Below are positions 54,071 to 63,690 of a stretch of 64,000 nucleotides of DNA, piece by piece (position 1 is the stretch's first letter; the number at the start of each line of letters is the position of its first letter). The notes beneath the pieces are model-generated. The model did no database searches. It saw only the letters and a program-made list of their open reading frames with translations, and was not told the DNA's origin. The stretch spans positions 1,612,001-1,676,000 of the forward strand of contig OZ251457.1 in assembly GCA_965242565.1 (NCBI GenBank), in the 5' to 3' direction. The position numbers were made by a program, and so were the translations under genes. Source of the DNA: CATQGW01 sp965242565 (GTDB lineage Bacteria > Chloroflexota > Dehalococcoidia > Bin125).

Positions 54071-55117
54071 GTGCCTGACCGACCTGACCGAATTGTCATC
54101 GTCGGCGCCGGTGCGATCGGCGGCGTGGTCGGCGGGCTGCTGACTCGCGCGGGCTACGACGTGACGCTGATCGACCACTGGGTGGAGCATGTCGAGGCGA
54201 TGAAGACGCACGGTCTGCGGCTCAGCGGCCCGCTGATCGGCGACATTCGCATGCCGGTGGACGCGCGGCACATCCACGAGGTGCAGGCGCTCGACGAGCC
54301 GTTCGACCTCGGCTTCCTCGCCGTTAAGTCCTACGACACGGAGTGGGCGGCCGCGCTGCTCTCGCCGCTGGTGCGCGAGGACGGAGCGATCGTTGACTTC
54401 CAGAACGGGATCAACGACGAGCGGGTCGCGTCGGTGGTCGGGCGGGAGCGCACGCTCGGTTGCGTGATCACGATCGGCTGCGGCCTCTACGAGCCGGGCC
54501 ACTGCATCCGCACCGACACCCGCACGCTCGGCTTCAAGGTGGGCGAGCTGAGCGGCGTTCTGAGCAAACGCGCCGCGCGGATCGCGGCGATCATCAACCA
54601 GGTGGCGGGCGCGGAAGCGACCGACAATCTGTGGGGCGAGCGTTGGGGCAAGCTGGCGGTGAACTGCATGGCCAACGCGGTCGCGGGGCTGACGGGCTAC
54701 GGCTCCGGCGAGGTGCGCTCGCGCGACGACACGCGCCGGCTCTGCATCCGCATCGCCGCAGAGGTGATCGAGGTGGGCCGCGCGCACGGGCACAACATCG
54801 AGCAGGTCTGGGGCATCGACGCCCAGCGCTTCGTGGATGTCGCGCACGGCGGCGATCCGACGGAGTTGGACGCGGAGCTGATCGCAGGCGCGCAAGCCCT
54901 GGGCGAGGGCCGTCCCAGCATGCTGCAAGATATCCTGCGCGGTCGCCGCCCGGAGATCGACGCCCTCAACGGCTGGGTGGTGCAGCAAAGCAGGTCGGTA
55001 GAAGTCCCAACCCCACACAACGCCGCAATCGCCGAAGCAGTGCGCAGCTTCCCAGTAGGCAATCTGAAGCCAAGCCCCGCCAACCTCCACCTGGTGCTGA
55101 AGCAGCTAAGCTCCTAA
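54071..55117 (+). CDS. 2-dehydropantoate 2-reductase (PanE/ApbA) family protein
   Basis: A 348-residue NAD(P)-dependent reductase. The N-terminal Rossmann motif is IVIVGAGAIGGVVGGLLTRAG. The C-terminal helical domain has the WGERWGKLAVNCMANAVAGL block with its catalytic lysine, and later the PSMLQDILRGRRPEIDALNG signature. The last motif strongly supports ketopantoate-reductase-type activity, but paralogues act on other 2-oxoacids. GTG 54071 follows GGAGG at 8-bp spacing. Its stop overlaps the convergent sigma-like gene by 4 bp. Confidence 0.9.
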   Translation: MPDRPDRIVIVGAGAIGGVVGGLLTRAGYDVTLIDHWVEHVEAMKTHGLRLSGPLIGDIRMPVDARHIHEVQALDEPFDLGFLAVKSYDTEWAAALLSPLVREDGAIVDFQNGINDERVASVVGRERTLGCVITIGCGLYEPGHCIRTDTRTLGFKVGELSGVLSKRAARIAAIINQVAGAEATDNLWGERWGKLAVNCMANAVAGLTGYGSGEVRSRDDTRRLCIRIAAEVIEVGRAHGHNIEQVWGIDAQRFVDVAHGGDPTELDAELIAGAQALGEGRPSMLQDILRGRRPEIDALNGWVVQQSRSVEVPTPHNAAIAEAVRSFPVGNLKPSPANLHLVLKQLSS

Positions 55118-57099
55118 CGCCCGGACTCCGAACCTCGCTGTTCGCGCGACCGTTTCGACTCGCGCAGATGTCTTGGGGTATCTAGACGCTGCTCGTTCGT
55201 CGGCGGCAGCCACTCGCGGAGGCCATAGTTGCCATCGATGTCCTCGAAGAACAGCGCGTTGGCATGGAGATACCAAGAAACAGACGGCAGACCAATCTCG
55301 TCCTCCGTACCACGCAGGGCCGCCACAATCTCGCCACTTTGTGCATTGCGCCCGGCGCGCCGGAACCAGTCAACGATCACTTCGGTCTGGTAGCGGCGCC
55401 GCTCGAGCCCCCACTCGCGAAGGCCGTAGGTTCCAGGACCTCGATAGACGAATATCTCTGGATTCGCCGTGATCGCGTTGTACAGCGTACCAACGCTGAT
55501 GTCACGGTCGAGGCCGAGCGCTTGAGCGCGGTCAGCAATGTCCCGCCAATGCAGCGGCTCACCGTCCGCGCGGAGCACGAACCGCGCGATTTCGATGTAC
55601 CGAGGAACTAGCACCGAATCATCAGTCCAGAAATAGCCCAGGTTCATTCCTCGCAAGATCGACCAGGCTCCGTACGCTTCCGCCGAGGAGCAACCACGTT
55701 CGCGCAGATAGTCCTCGAACTCTGATCGATCGACTGAGCCGTCGCGCTCTCGCAACAGGGCCTCAAGGTGCTGACGCGCATCGGCAGTCGCAACCTCAAT
55801 CGGCTGTAGCGCCTTGACATCCGGAAGGATCGTCGCAAGAAGAGCGAGCCAGCGTTCCGGATGAGGAAACACATCCGGCCATCGGTTGAGCGCTTTGACC
55901 AGATCTCCGTGCGCATAGTCGCGCGTCGTCAGATCGTGGAGCGATAGTTGTCGCTCGACGGCGCGCCTGACGACACGTAGCCGTCGCGGGTGTTCGATCT
56001 TCCTGAGCGCCTTCTTTTCGATCTGACGAATTCGCTCCCGAGTCACTTCGAGTGCGTTGCCCACTTGCTCAAGCGTCCGAAACGCGGTGCCTCCTGCACG
56101 ACGATTACGTCGCTTCCGCGGCTTCCGCGCGTTGTCGCTGCCAGTCGTCTTTTCATCCGGCGAATCGGCTCCGTCCAAGCCGTAGCGAAGCACGAGGACC
56201 TGGCGTTCCCGCTCCGACAGCCCCAACAGCATGTGGAACAACTCGACGACCAACGGTTCGCCCAAAGCCCAGTTCGGCGGCGGTGCGATCGCGGACCGCG
56301 AGACAGCGCCCACCCGATCGGCCACAGCCGGGCACACCGATGCGAACAGATCGAGCCAACGCTCTGGATGGGCGGCCGTCTCGGATTGGGCTGAGAGTAG
56401 CCGAACCAGCGCAGCTCGGTCCCCTACAGTCATCGCGTCTGCCGGCCCGAGCGTTGCCTCAAGCGCCCAACGGCAGGCAGCGTCATATGCGGCTGCGATG
56501 CGCGCGAATTCGGAGTCAAGCTCCCAAATCCATGCGACCCGGCCATCAACCACATATCCAACCTTCTCATTGAGCCGAGGAGTGCCAGTTGCCAGGCCGT
56601 ACCGGATGGACATCGCGCGGCGGTGATAAGCCGGGAGCGCATGCCACACGCCAAGCAGCGTGCGCGTGAAGGGCGGCATTCGGATGGCTCCACTCGCTGC
56701 ACCCGGTTCACTCACCCAATCGAGCACATCCGGAAACACCTCGGTCAGCAGAGCCCACCAGCCACCAGCATGCCGCTTGGTTGATTCGGACACAGCCAGC
56801 GCCTCTCGGAGACCTCGCCGTGTGTCCGGTTGTGCGCCTTCGTCCGGAGACCCAAGTGCATCTTCAATCTCCCAACGCAGGCTGAACTCGTATGCCCGCA
56901 GTGTTCGGAAGGCTTGTCCAGCGAGGGTCTCGACGTCCGCCTGTTCGATCTTCATTGCGTGCGCGATAGCGGCGGCATCGCGCGCAACACCGTCAAGCAG
57001 CCCGAAGCGGAGCTCGATCAGTTCTCGCTCGGCGGGTGTCAGTTGCTCAACCAGCGCCCAGAGCCGTTGCCCAACAAGGGCGGATGCGTCTTCCATCAC
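55114..57099 (-). CDS. Sigma-region-4-like / HARE-HTH DNA-binding protein
   Basis: A 661-residue protein that looks like a chain of DNA-binding modules. Residues 20-68 resemble sigma region 4 (LTPAERELIELRFGLLDG...). Residues 151-217 hold a second decayed copy (HRRAMSIRYGLATG). Residues 294-373 are a clear region 4: LSERERQVLVLRYGLDG, a basic insert, then RTLEQVGNALEVTRERIRQI. Two HARE-HTH-like winged helices follow (about 501-563 and 572-630, each ending YGLREW). There is no sigma region 2, so it is not a normal sigma factor. GTG 57099 (or ATG 57096) starts 4 bp after the GHKL gene. Confidence 0.75.
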   Translation of the reverse strand: MMEDASALVGQRLWALVEQLTPAERELIELRFGLLDGVARDAAAIAHAMKIEQADVETLAGQAFRTLRAYEFSLRWEIEDALGSPDEGAQPDTRRGLREALAVSESTKRHAGGWWALLTEVFPDVLDWVSEPGAASGAIRMPPFTRTLLGVWHALPAYHRRAMSIRYGLATGTPRLNEKVGYVVDGRVAWIWELDSEFARIAAAYDAACRWALEATLGPADAMTVGDRAALVRLLSAQSETAAHPERWLDLFASVCPAVADRVGAVSRSAIAPPPNWALGEPLVVELFHMLLGLSERERQVLVLRYGLDGADSPDEKTTGSDNARKPRKRRNRRAGGTAFRTLEQVGNALEVTRERIRQIEKKALRKIEHPRRLRVVRRAVERQLSLHDLTTRDYAHGDLVKALNRWPDVFPHPERWLALLATILPDVKALQPIEVATADARQHLEALLRERDGSVDRSEFEDYLRERGCSSAEAYGAWSILRGMNLGYFWTDDSVLVPRYIEIARFVLRADGEPLHWRDIADRAQALGLDRDISVGTLYNAITANPEIFVYRGPGTYGLREWGLERRRYQTEVIVDWFRRAGRNAQSGEIVAALRGTEDEIGLPSVSWYLHANALFFEDIDGNYGLREWLPPTNEQRLDTPRHLRESKRSREQRGSESGR

Positions 57100-57103
57100 G
57101 TCG

Positions 57104-58951
57104 TCACTCCAAAATCTCCTCCGCCAATGCCTGCGTCAGACGGCTGAGGAAGTCGCTGGAACGCTGAAGCAGCTCGTTCTCGAGTTGGTCAAGCCCGATC
57201 TCCTCGTCGTGTCGTTGCAGCATTCGCAGGTGCTCGATCTGGACGACATCGCGGAACATGAAGAGGTGGTACTCGCGCCAGGCGTGTCCCCGAGGACCGC
57301 CCCGGGTCAAAGCCTCGCCGGCGTAGGGGTGACTGGTGTTGATCCACCACACATTGTGGAGCAGGTCCGTTTCGTTCTGGTAGATGGGTGGGTGACCGGC
57401 CTGCAATAGACGTGTCGAACCGTCGTCAGCAGCAGGATCCGAATCGGACCCGCTCAGCAAAATCCTGGGAAACCGCGGGCGGCGAACACGCTTTGTGTCC
57501 CCGGGCTCGTCCTTGCGTCCGCCGCCATCGCCGCTTCCGCCGCCGGACCCTTCGCCGCGCCCGCCTCCACCTTCACCCGAACCGCGGTCGCCTCCCTCCC
57601 CGCCGCCTTCCTCATCTTGCCAGTCGATAAACACCTCGGTTTCCAACTCGCGAAGAAACCCCTGTGCGTAGCTGTTGAGCATCGTGTTGAGTCGTGCCGC
57701 CGCTTCGAGTTCGCGCCGCCGTTGCACCTCGCGGAGGTCCGCATCAAGTTGCTCAACGCACTCGCCAAGCTGCTGGCGGAGCCAAACCTTGAGCGCGTCG
57801 ATCTGCGGCGTATTCCGAAACGACTCTCTGTCGTTCTCGACATGCTCCTCAATCTCCTCGAATCGCAGGTGCAACTCGCAGAACAGGAATCGCGTGTGGT
57901 CCGTGCTGCCCGCGTGGAGATCCTGAATCGGAAAGGAGCCGACCGGATTGTCATGGGGGTCAAAGACGAGAACCAGATTGCGCGTCCGCTTGCGACCGGT
58001 GAGCGGCGATTTGGCTTTGCGGATGATCAGCTCGCCGGCTGGTTCCGTGTGCGACGTCGTCAGAGCGACGGACGAGCCGACATCATCAGCGCGAGGCAGT
58101 ATCACGGGCAAATCGCGCCGTCGCAGTTCCCAGTTCGCGTCCTCCTCGATGCGCTCTGGTTCGAGACGCTCCGTGCCGAGGTTGCCGCCGTGTGCGACGC
58201 GGACAGCCAGCTCGTGCAGAGGGCGATGCGAAGCCGGGGCAGCGCGAACGGCTTCGAGCAATTTTTCCCTGGCCCACCGACGGCCTGTCACGACATCGTT
58301 CGCGCTCAAGACTTGTTTCGCACGGCGGCCAAGAACGACGGTGAACCCGCGGCGGCGGCCGTCCAGATCATTCAGCATCTTGGGGTCGGTCTGCGAAATG
58401 AAGGCCTCGACCTGCCCTGTGGAGAGGCCCGACCCGTCAAAGGCGAGACCGAGTGCGACGCGCCACGAGAGCTCGACATCTTCGTGCTCCCAATAACCGC
58501 AGGTGCCGTCGCTGGCGTCGTCCACAACGAGACTGCTGGCGCGTCCGTCAAGCCACGTGCAGAAGCGCGCATTGCCGCGCCACATCTCACGCATGTAAAA
58601 TTTGCCGCCGTTGCCGTGGCCGCCGGCCAGAGCGGCGCTCTCCACGCGGCCGCCGCGCGCAGCGGCAGTAGTGCTGAACCAGTTGAGGAGGAAATCCTCA
58701 AGCTCATCGCGCTTTGCGCCTGCGAAATCCATGACCGCAAGATGCGGTCCATCCAACAGGTGCAGATGCACAGGCCAGCCGCCGCTCTCCGGTTCGAGAG
58801 ATTGGCTTCGGTGGCGACGGACAAGGTATGCGTCAAGGCTGTTCTTCAGCCACTCAGCGATACCTTTGCCGTGGTTGAACTTGAAGTCTCGACCTATCTG
58901 GTCGAGAACGTCGTGCGAGATGGTGGTCGGAATGCGTTTTTGAGGCGGCAT
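57104..58951 (-). CDS. GHKL (MORC/MutL-like) ATPase
   Basis: A 615-residue protein with a Bergerat ATP-binding fold in its first 130 residues. The N-box is GIAEWLKNSLDAYLV (E33, N37), motif I is AVMDFAGA (D75, a variant of D-x-G-x-G), and the lid glycines are GGHGNGGKFYMREM (110-123). The middle is a transducer-like alpha/beta domain. Residues 449-478 form a Gly/Glu/Asp-rich flexible linker, and the C-terminal 100 residues are helical. There is no histidine-kinase phosphoacceptor. It is the central gene of a three-gene operon with 4-bp gaps. Confidence 0.8.
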   Translation of the reverse strand: MPPQKRIPTTISHDVLDQIGRDFKFNHGKGIAEWLKNSLDAYLVRRHRSQSLEPESGGWPVHLHLLDGPHLAVMDFAGAKRDELEDFLLNWFSTTAAARGGRVESAALAGGHGNGGKFYMREMWRGNARFCTWLDGRASSLVVDDASDGTCGYWEHEDVELSWRVALGLAFDGSGLSTGQVEAFISQTDPKMLNDLDGRRRGFTVVLGRRAKQVLSANDVVTGRRWAREKLLEAVRAAPASHRPLHELAVRVAHGGNLGTERLEPERIEEDANWELRRRDLPVILPRADDVGSSVALTTSHTEPAGELIIRKAKSPLTGRKRTRNLVLVFDPHDNPVGSFPIQDLHAGSTDHTRFLFCELHLRFEEIEEHVENDRESFRNTPQIDALKVWLRQQLGECVEQLDADLREVQRRRELEAAARLNTMLNSYAQGFLRELETEVFIDWQDEEGGGEGGDRGSGEGGGGRGEGSGGGSGDGGGRKDEPGDTKRVRRPRFPRILLSGSDSDPAADDGSTRLLQAGHPPIYQNETDLLHNVWWINTSHPYAGEALTRGGPRGHAWREYHLFMFRDVVQIEHLRMLQRHDEEIGLDQLENELLQRSSDFLSRLTQALAEEILE

Positions 58952-58955
58952 GACC

Positions 58956-59573
58956 TTAGCGTTTCACGGTCGTGTCGGACCCTGTTGCGGTAGGAAACTG
59001 CGCAACGAGAAACTCAGCGAGCCCCCGCAGCTGATCGGCTACGGACAATCTCGCCGCCACAGCAGCGGTGATCGCATCGCACATCGCCTTCACTCGGATG
59101 CGCCGGTTCTCGTCCGACGTCGTGACGGTAATGCCGAAGAAGGCTCGGGCATCGAAGTCAACGATCTCATCGGCGCATCCGTCAACCCACTTGACATAGG
59201 CCTCGGACGCTTTCGCAGTTCTGAGCAAGCGTTCCTGATCGCGGCTCAGCCGCCTGCTCGAGCTAGCTGTGCGTTCGCCGTTGAGCATGCCCTCCAGCGC
59301 TTGAGCCCTTCCGATCCCTGCGTCGGTGAGGCGGAAGACCATGTCCCCCAATGCGACGACGTAGCCGTCCTTCTTGAGCGGCCCATAGAGGCTCTTGTTC
59401 TGGTCGTTCGAGTCGGGAAACTCGGGATGCTTACGGAGCGAGAAGCGTTCCGGAAAGCACTTCCAAGACTCGATCACGATGTCCTCGTAGGGAACTGGCC
59501 CCTGTGTGTTCCCCGCGGCGCGTGCAAGCGCGAGCAGGACGCGGTCGTGGACGGTCAGTTTCCGCTTCGCCAT
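58956..59573 (-). CDS. Winged-helix-like protein, first gene of the GHKL operon
   Basis: A 205-residue soluble protein. The first 100 residues look like a winged helix: HDRVLLALARAAGNTQGPVP, then LYGPLKKDGYVVALGDMVFR and LTDAGIGRAQAL, with a wing and recognition helix. Residues 100-205 are helical (LSRDQERLLRTAKASEAYVK, DAITAAVAARLSVADQLRGL). No named family was recognised. ATG 59573 is 9 bp after the LLM gene on the same strand, and the stop is 4 bp before the GHKL gene. Confidence 0.65.
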   Translation of the reverse strand: MAKRKLTVHDRVLLALARAAGNTQGPVPYEDIVIESWKCFPERFSLRKHPEFPDSNDQNKSLYGPLKKDGYVVALGDMVFRLTDAGIGRAQALEGMLNGERTASSSRRLSRDQERLLRTAKASEAYVKWVDGCADEIVDFDARAFFGITVTTSDENRRIRVKAMCDAITAAVAARLSVADQLRGLAEFLVAQFPTATGSDTTVKR

Positions 59574-59582
59574 GGCCCTATC

Positions 59583-60782
59583 CTACACCCCATTCCCCAG
59601 CCCGCCGAAGTCGGGCAGCACCTTCTCGCTGAAATCCTCGATCGTGCGCAGGATCTGGCCCTGGCTCAGCAGCCCGTTGTACTGCCACATGAAGACCCAG
59701 CTGACCGGGGTCGTATCGAGCATGTTCTGCACCTGCCGCTTGACCGAGTCCACCGTACCGGCGAAGAGCAGACCGTTGTCCATCATCTCCTGCGGCGAGA
59801 AGCCGTAGTCGCGGCCGGGCGGGCGGAGCGCGTCGGCGAAGCCGAAGGGGGCGAACCAGGCCGCGCCGCAAAAGGCCGCTGTGCGCGACCAGATTTCCAT
59901 CGCCTGCTCGTCGCTATCGGTGATCAGTACGTCGCGCAGGACGCCCAGACCCTCACCCGGTTTCAGCTCGCGCCCGGCGGCCGCGGCTTCTTCCTGGTAG
60001 ACTTCGTAGAGGCGGTTCTGCATTTCGGGGTACATCGGCGGCAGGATGGCGATGATGCCCTCGCGGGCGCACCAGCGGATCGTGCGCTCGGACGAGGCGA
60101 AGGGCTGGAAGATCGGCGGGTGCGGCTTTTGCAGCGGCTTCGGCACCACGCCGACCTGGCGCACGATGTTATCGTCGTCCAGCCCTGCGCCGTACAGCCG
60201 CGTCGCCTCGATGTCCCAGGGCGTGCCGTCGGGCGGGATTTGCCAGGCGTCGCCCTTGTACTCGATCATGTCCTCGGTCCAGCACTTGCGAATGATGTTG
60301 AAGTGCTCTTCGAAGGCGGCGCGGTTCGCGGCGTCGATCTCGTCGTGCTGACCGGGCCGCGCGCCGTGGACGCCGTGAATCTGCTGCGCGAGGGTGTCGA
60401 CCCAGCGGCGCTGATAGCCGCGCGCAAAGCCGGCCAGCGCGCGTCCGCCCGACATATGGTCGAGCATCGCGATGTCCTCGGCGACGCGAATCGGGTTATG
60501 CGCGGGCAGCACGACGCCGAGTTGGCCGACGCGGATGCGCTCGGTCTGCATCGCCAGGTAGAGGTCGAGCATGATCGGGTTGGGCGAGAGCTCGAAACCC
60601 TCAATGTGGAAGTGGTGCTCGGTGAAACCGATCGAGTCGTAACCGAGCGCGTCGCCGGCCTTGGCGAACGCGCTCAGGTCGGCCAGCATGTCCTGGTACA
60701 GCTCGGGCCGCAGCCCGGCCATCCCCTGCTCGATGTCCTCGCGCGTCCCCACCGAGGGGAGGAAGAAGAGAGAAACCTGCAT
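59583..60782 (-). CDS. LLM class flavin-dependent oxidoreductase (2)
   Basis: A 399-residue luciferase-like enzyme. Marks are YDSIGFTEHHFHIEGFELSP, IRVGQLGVVLPAHNPIRVAE, LDHMSGGRALAGFARGYQRR, and HPPIFQPFASSERTIRWCAR. It is longer than 18233-19261 (342 aa) and only distantly related. It is predicted to use FMN or F420 in organic-compound oxidation. It lies between an alpha/beta hydrolase and the GHKL operon, all on one strand. Confidence 0.9.
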   Translation of the reverse strand: MQVSLFFLPSVGTREDIEQGMAGLRPELYQDMLADLSAFAKAGDALGYDSIGFTEHHFHIEGFELSPNPIMLDLYLAMQTERIRVGQLGVVLPAHNPIRVAEDIAMLDHMSGGRALAGFARGYQRRWVDTLAQQIHGVHGARPGQHDEIDAANRAAFEEHFNIIRKCWTEDMIEYKGDAWQIPPDGTPWDIEATRLYGAGLDDDNIVRQVGVVPKPLQKPHPPIFQPFASSERTIRWCAREGIIAILPPMYPEMQNRLYEVYQEEAAAAGRELKPGEGLGVLRDVLITDSDEQAMEIWSRTAAFCGAAWFAPFGFADALRPPGRDYGFSPQEMMDNGLLFAGTVDSVKRQVQNMLDTTPVSWVFMWQYNGLLSQGQILRTIEDFSEKVLPDFGGLGNGV

Positions 60783-60839
60783 GATGCGCTCCTTGTCTGC
60801 TCGTGGTCTGCTCGTGCGTCGGCTGTGTGTCCTGTCGTG

Positions 60840-61601
60840 TTACTCCAGCGTACCGAGGAAGTCCAGCACCGCGCGGTTGAAGTCGGCCGGATTGTCGATG
60901 TTGGCCGCGTGGCCGGCGTTGGGGATCACGACCTTGGTCGAGCCCGTGATCTTGTTGTGGATGTAGTCGGTCGAGCCCAGAAACGGCTCGTCGTTCTCGC
61001 CGACCAGCACGAGCGTCGGCTTTTCGATGCCGGACAGCGACTGGATCACGCGGTTGTCGAACTGGGCGAGCATCCCGCGCGCGGCCCGGGCCAGTCCGGC
61101 CGCGGAGCGGTGAGTGGAGACGCGCACCTCTTCGGAGCCGCCCAGCGCGTCGAGTCCGCGTGCTTCGAGCGCTTCGGCGCGGGGAAAGGCGAAGTTCTGG
61201 TTCCAGCCCTCGCGCCCCTTGGGGTTGTTGTAGCCGGGGCCGGTGTCGAACAGCATCAGCGCGCGGGTGCGCTGCGGATGCACCAAGTGGAACGCCAGCG
61301 ACATGTAGCCGCCCAGCGAGAGCCCTCCGATCACGGCCTCGTCCGCGCCCTCGGCGTCGAGGATCGCCGTCATGTCCGCGACCGTTTCGGCCTCGCTGTA
61401 GACGGACGGGTCTTCGGGGCTGTCGGTCAGACCGTGCCCGCGCATGTCCCAGGCGATCACGCGCCAGCGCTCCGCCAGCGCGGGCAGCTGACCCGCCCAC
61501 ATCTGCGAAGTCGCGCCGTAGCCGTGGCTCAGCAGCACCGCCGGCCCGTCGCCCTGCGCCTCGTAGTGAATCTGCACCCCGTCGCGCTCAATCGTCGCCA
61601 T
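60840..61601 (-). CDS. Alpha/beta hydrolase
   Basis: A 253-residue alpha/beta-fold hydrolase. The oxyanion loop is VLLSHGYGATSQMW, the nucleophile elbow is IGGLSLGGYMSL, the acid is in VLVGENDEPF, and the catalytic histidine is in PNAGHAANIDNPADF. It resembles 3-oxoadipate enol-lactonase or C-C bond hydrolases, but the substrate is not decided. ATG 61601. It may act on products of the LLM oxygenase 57 bp downstream. Confidence 0.9.
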   Translation of the reverse strand: MATIERDGVQIHYEAQGDGPAVLLSHGYGATSQMWAGQLPALAERWRVIAWDMRGHGLTDSPEDPSVYSEAETVADMTAILDAEGADEAVIGGLSLGGYMSLAFHLVHPQRTRALMLFDTGPGYNNPKGREGWNQNFAFPRAEALEARGLDALGGSEEVRVSTHRSAAGLARAARGMLAQFDNRVIQSLSGIEKPTLVLVGENDEPFLGSTDYIHNKITGSTKVVIPNAGHAANIDNPADFNRAVLDFLGTLE

Positions 61602-61715
61602 CCGAACCTCCCTCACGCGCCTCGCGCGCCTCGCGCGCCGGTCTGCGGCGCACTGCCAAGATAGGGCAGCCCGCGCGCCGTCGGGGGCGTAGCCTGCGCC
61701 TGATTGGAGACCCCC

Positions 61716-63674
61716 ATGAGCAGCACAGCCCGCAGCCCGATCACGTCCGACCTGATTTTCGACCTGCCGAGCGTCGGCGCGCCCGCGCTCTCGCCCGACG
61801 GCGAGACCGTGGCCTACGCCGCATCGCGCACCTCGAGTGAGACGATGAGCGCCGAGACGCAGATCCGCGCCGTGTCGTTCGGCGGCGGCGGCGATCGGCA
61901 GCTCACGGCGGGTCCGCGGGACGGCTCGCCCGTCTGGTCGCCCGACGGCTCGCAGCTGGCCTTTCTGCGCGCGGCTGATGCCGACGCGCCGCGCCAGCTC
62001 TGGCTGCTGCCCACGACGGGCGGCGAAGCGCGGCGGTTGACCAATCTGCCCTACGCCGTCGAGAGCTGCGTCTGGACGCCGGACGGCGGCGCGCTGATCG
62101 CGGTGGTCGATGTGGATCCGGAGCGCCTGGCGGAGGACGACGGGCAGCCGCGCACGACCGTCGTGCGCGACCTCTACTACCGCGGCGACGCGCTGGGCTA
62201 CCGCGTGGGCGCCTGGCACCACCTCTTCCGGGTGGACGCCGCGACGGGTGAGGCCGAGCAGCTGACGCGCGGCGCGTACAACCACGCGCACCCGGTGGTC
62301 TCGCCCAACGGACGCTGGATCGCGTTCTGCTCGGATCGCTCGCCGCAGCGCAAGCGGCGGCGGCCGTTCAGCAGCGAGCTGTGCGTGATGCCGGCCGGCG
62401 GCGGCGAGATCGAGCGGCTCACACCGGGCGTGCAATCGGCGGGGCGGCCCGGCTGGTCGCCCGATGGGCGGCGGCTGGCCGCGGCGGTGACCGAGCCGGA
62501 CCAGTTTCAGCAGGCCTACCTCTGCGTGATTGCGCGGCGCGACGGCAAACGGCGGCGGCTGACCGATGGCTCGTTGACGCCGCAGAGCGGCGGGTATCCG
62601 TTCACGCCGCCGCCGCCGATTCGCTGGACGCCGGACGGAATTGTGTTCGCCGCGGATACGCGCGGGCGTTCGGGCGTGTGGCGCGTGAATCCCAGCGGGC
62701 GAGGCGGAGCTGAGGCGATCCGCGAGGATGCGGAAGTGATCGGGGGCATCGACATCTCCGCCGATGGCAAACGGATCGTGGTCGCCGCGACATCGCACGC
62801 GCAGCCGATGGAGCTGGTCGCGCAAGTTGCGCAGGGTGAAGGCGGATCGCCGACGCCGCTCACATCGGTCAGCGCCGAGTATCTGGCGGCGCGCGAGCCG
62901 GGGCGGGTGGAGTGGTCGGAGATCGAACGGAATGGAATGTCCATCCCCTTCGGGCTGATGTTCCCGCCGGGCTTCGATCCGGAACAGCGCTACCCGCTGG
63001 TGCTCGACATTCACGGCGGGCCGCACGGTGTCTTCACGGAGAGCTTCCACCCGCTGCACCAGACGATCGCCGGCGCGGGCTATCTGATGCTGTTCGTCAA
63101 TCCGCGCGGCACCTCCACCTACGGACCCGATTTCACGCACGCCGTGATCGAGGACTGGGGCGGGGAGGACTCGCTGGACCTGCTGGCGGCGCTGGACGCG
63201 GTCTGCGAGCGCCCGTATGTAGATGCGGAGCGCCTGGGCGTGCATGGCTACTCTTACGGCGGCTACATGACGTCGTGGCTGATCGGACACATCGATCGCT
63301 TCAAGGCGGCAGTGGTCGGCGCACCGGTGATCAACCTGGAGTCGATGTACGGCACGACCGATATCGGCGTTTCGTGGGGACGGCTGGAGTGGGGCGGGCG
63401 TCCCGCGGAGAACCGCGAGTGGTACCGCGAGCGCTCGCCGCTGACCCATGCGCCGAACGTAACCGCGCCGGTGCTGCTAATGCACGGAGAAGCGGACCAC
63501 CGCTGCCCGATTTCGCAGAGCGAGGAGTACTTCGTCGCGCTGCGCGACCGGGGCAAGCGGGTGGAACTGGTGCGCTTCCCGGGCTGCGCGCATCCGTTTG
63601 TGGTGGCGGGACATCCGAAGCTGCGCAAAGAGTACTACGACCGTCTGGTCGGCTGGATGGATCGATACGTCTGA
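61716..63674 (+). CDS. S9 family prolyl oligopeptidase-like peptidase
   Basis: A 652-residue serine peptidase. An N-terminal beta-propeller of WD40-like/TolB-like blades (PALSPDGETVAYAASR, PVWSPDGSQLAFLRA, PVVSPNGRWIAFCSD) occupies residues 1 to about 400. The C-terminal alpha/beta hydrolase domain has Ser513 (GYSYGGYMTSW), Asp594 (HGEADHRCPI) and His626 (CAHPFVV). There is no signal peptide, so it is probably cytoplasmic and cleaves short peptides. GGAGA lies 5 bp before ATG 61716. Confidence 0.93.
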   Translation: MSSTARSPITSDLIFDLPSVGAPALSPDGETVAYAASRTSSETMSAETQIRAVSFGGGGDRQLTAGPRDGSPVWSPDGSQLAFLRAADADAPRQLWLLPTTGGEARRLTNLPYAVESCVWTPDGGALIAVVDVDPERLAEDDGQPRTTVVRDLYYRGDALGYRVGAWHHLFRVDAATGEAEQLTRGAYNHAHPVVSPNGRWIAFCSDRSPQRKRRRPFSSELCVMPAGGGEIERLTPGVQSAGRPGWSPDGRRLAAAVTEPDQFQQAYLCVIARRDGKRRRLTDGSLTPQSGGYPFTPPPPIRWTPDGIVFAADTRGRSGVWRVNPSGRGGAEAIREDAEVIGGIDISADGKRIVVAATSHAQPMELVAQVAQGEGGSPTPLTSVSAEYLAAREPGRVEWSEIERNGMSIPFGLMFPPGFDPEQRYPLVLDIHGGPHGVFTESFHPLHQTIAGAGYLMLFVNPRGTSTYGPDFTHAVIEDWGGEDSLDLLAALDAVCERPYVDAERLGVHGYSYGGYMTSWLIGHIDRFKAAVVGAPVINLESMYGTTDIGVSWGRLEWGGRPAENREWYRERSPLTHAPNVTAPVLLMHGEADHRCPISQSEEYFVALRDRGKRVELVRFPGCAHPFVVAGHPKLRKEYYDRLVGWMDRYV

Positions 63675-63690
63675 GCCGTGTCGTCCTGTG

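Noticed and set aside
55114..57099. A primary or alternative sigma factor
   Set aside because: There is no region 2 or 3; only region-4-like helices and HARE-HTH-like modules are present.
57104..58951. Sensor histidine kinase
   Set aside because: There is a Bergerat ATPase fold but no dimerisation/phosphoacceptor histidine helix, sensor domain or membrane segment.
58950..61664. 900-codon plus-strand open frame
   Set aside because: It overlaps three recognisable minus-strand genes antisense and has low-complexity Arg/Ala/Val/Asp content; a GC-rich artefact.
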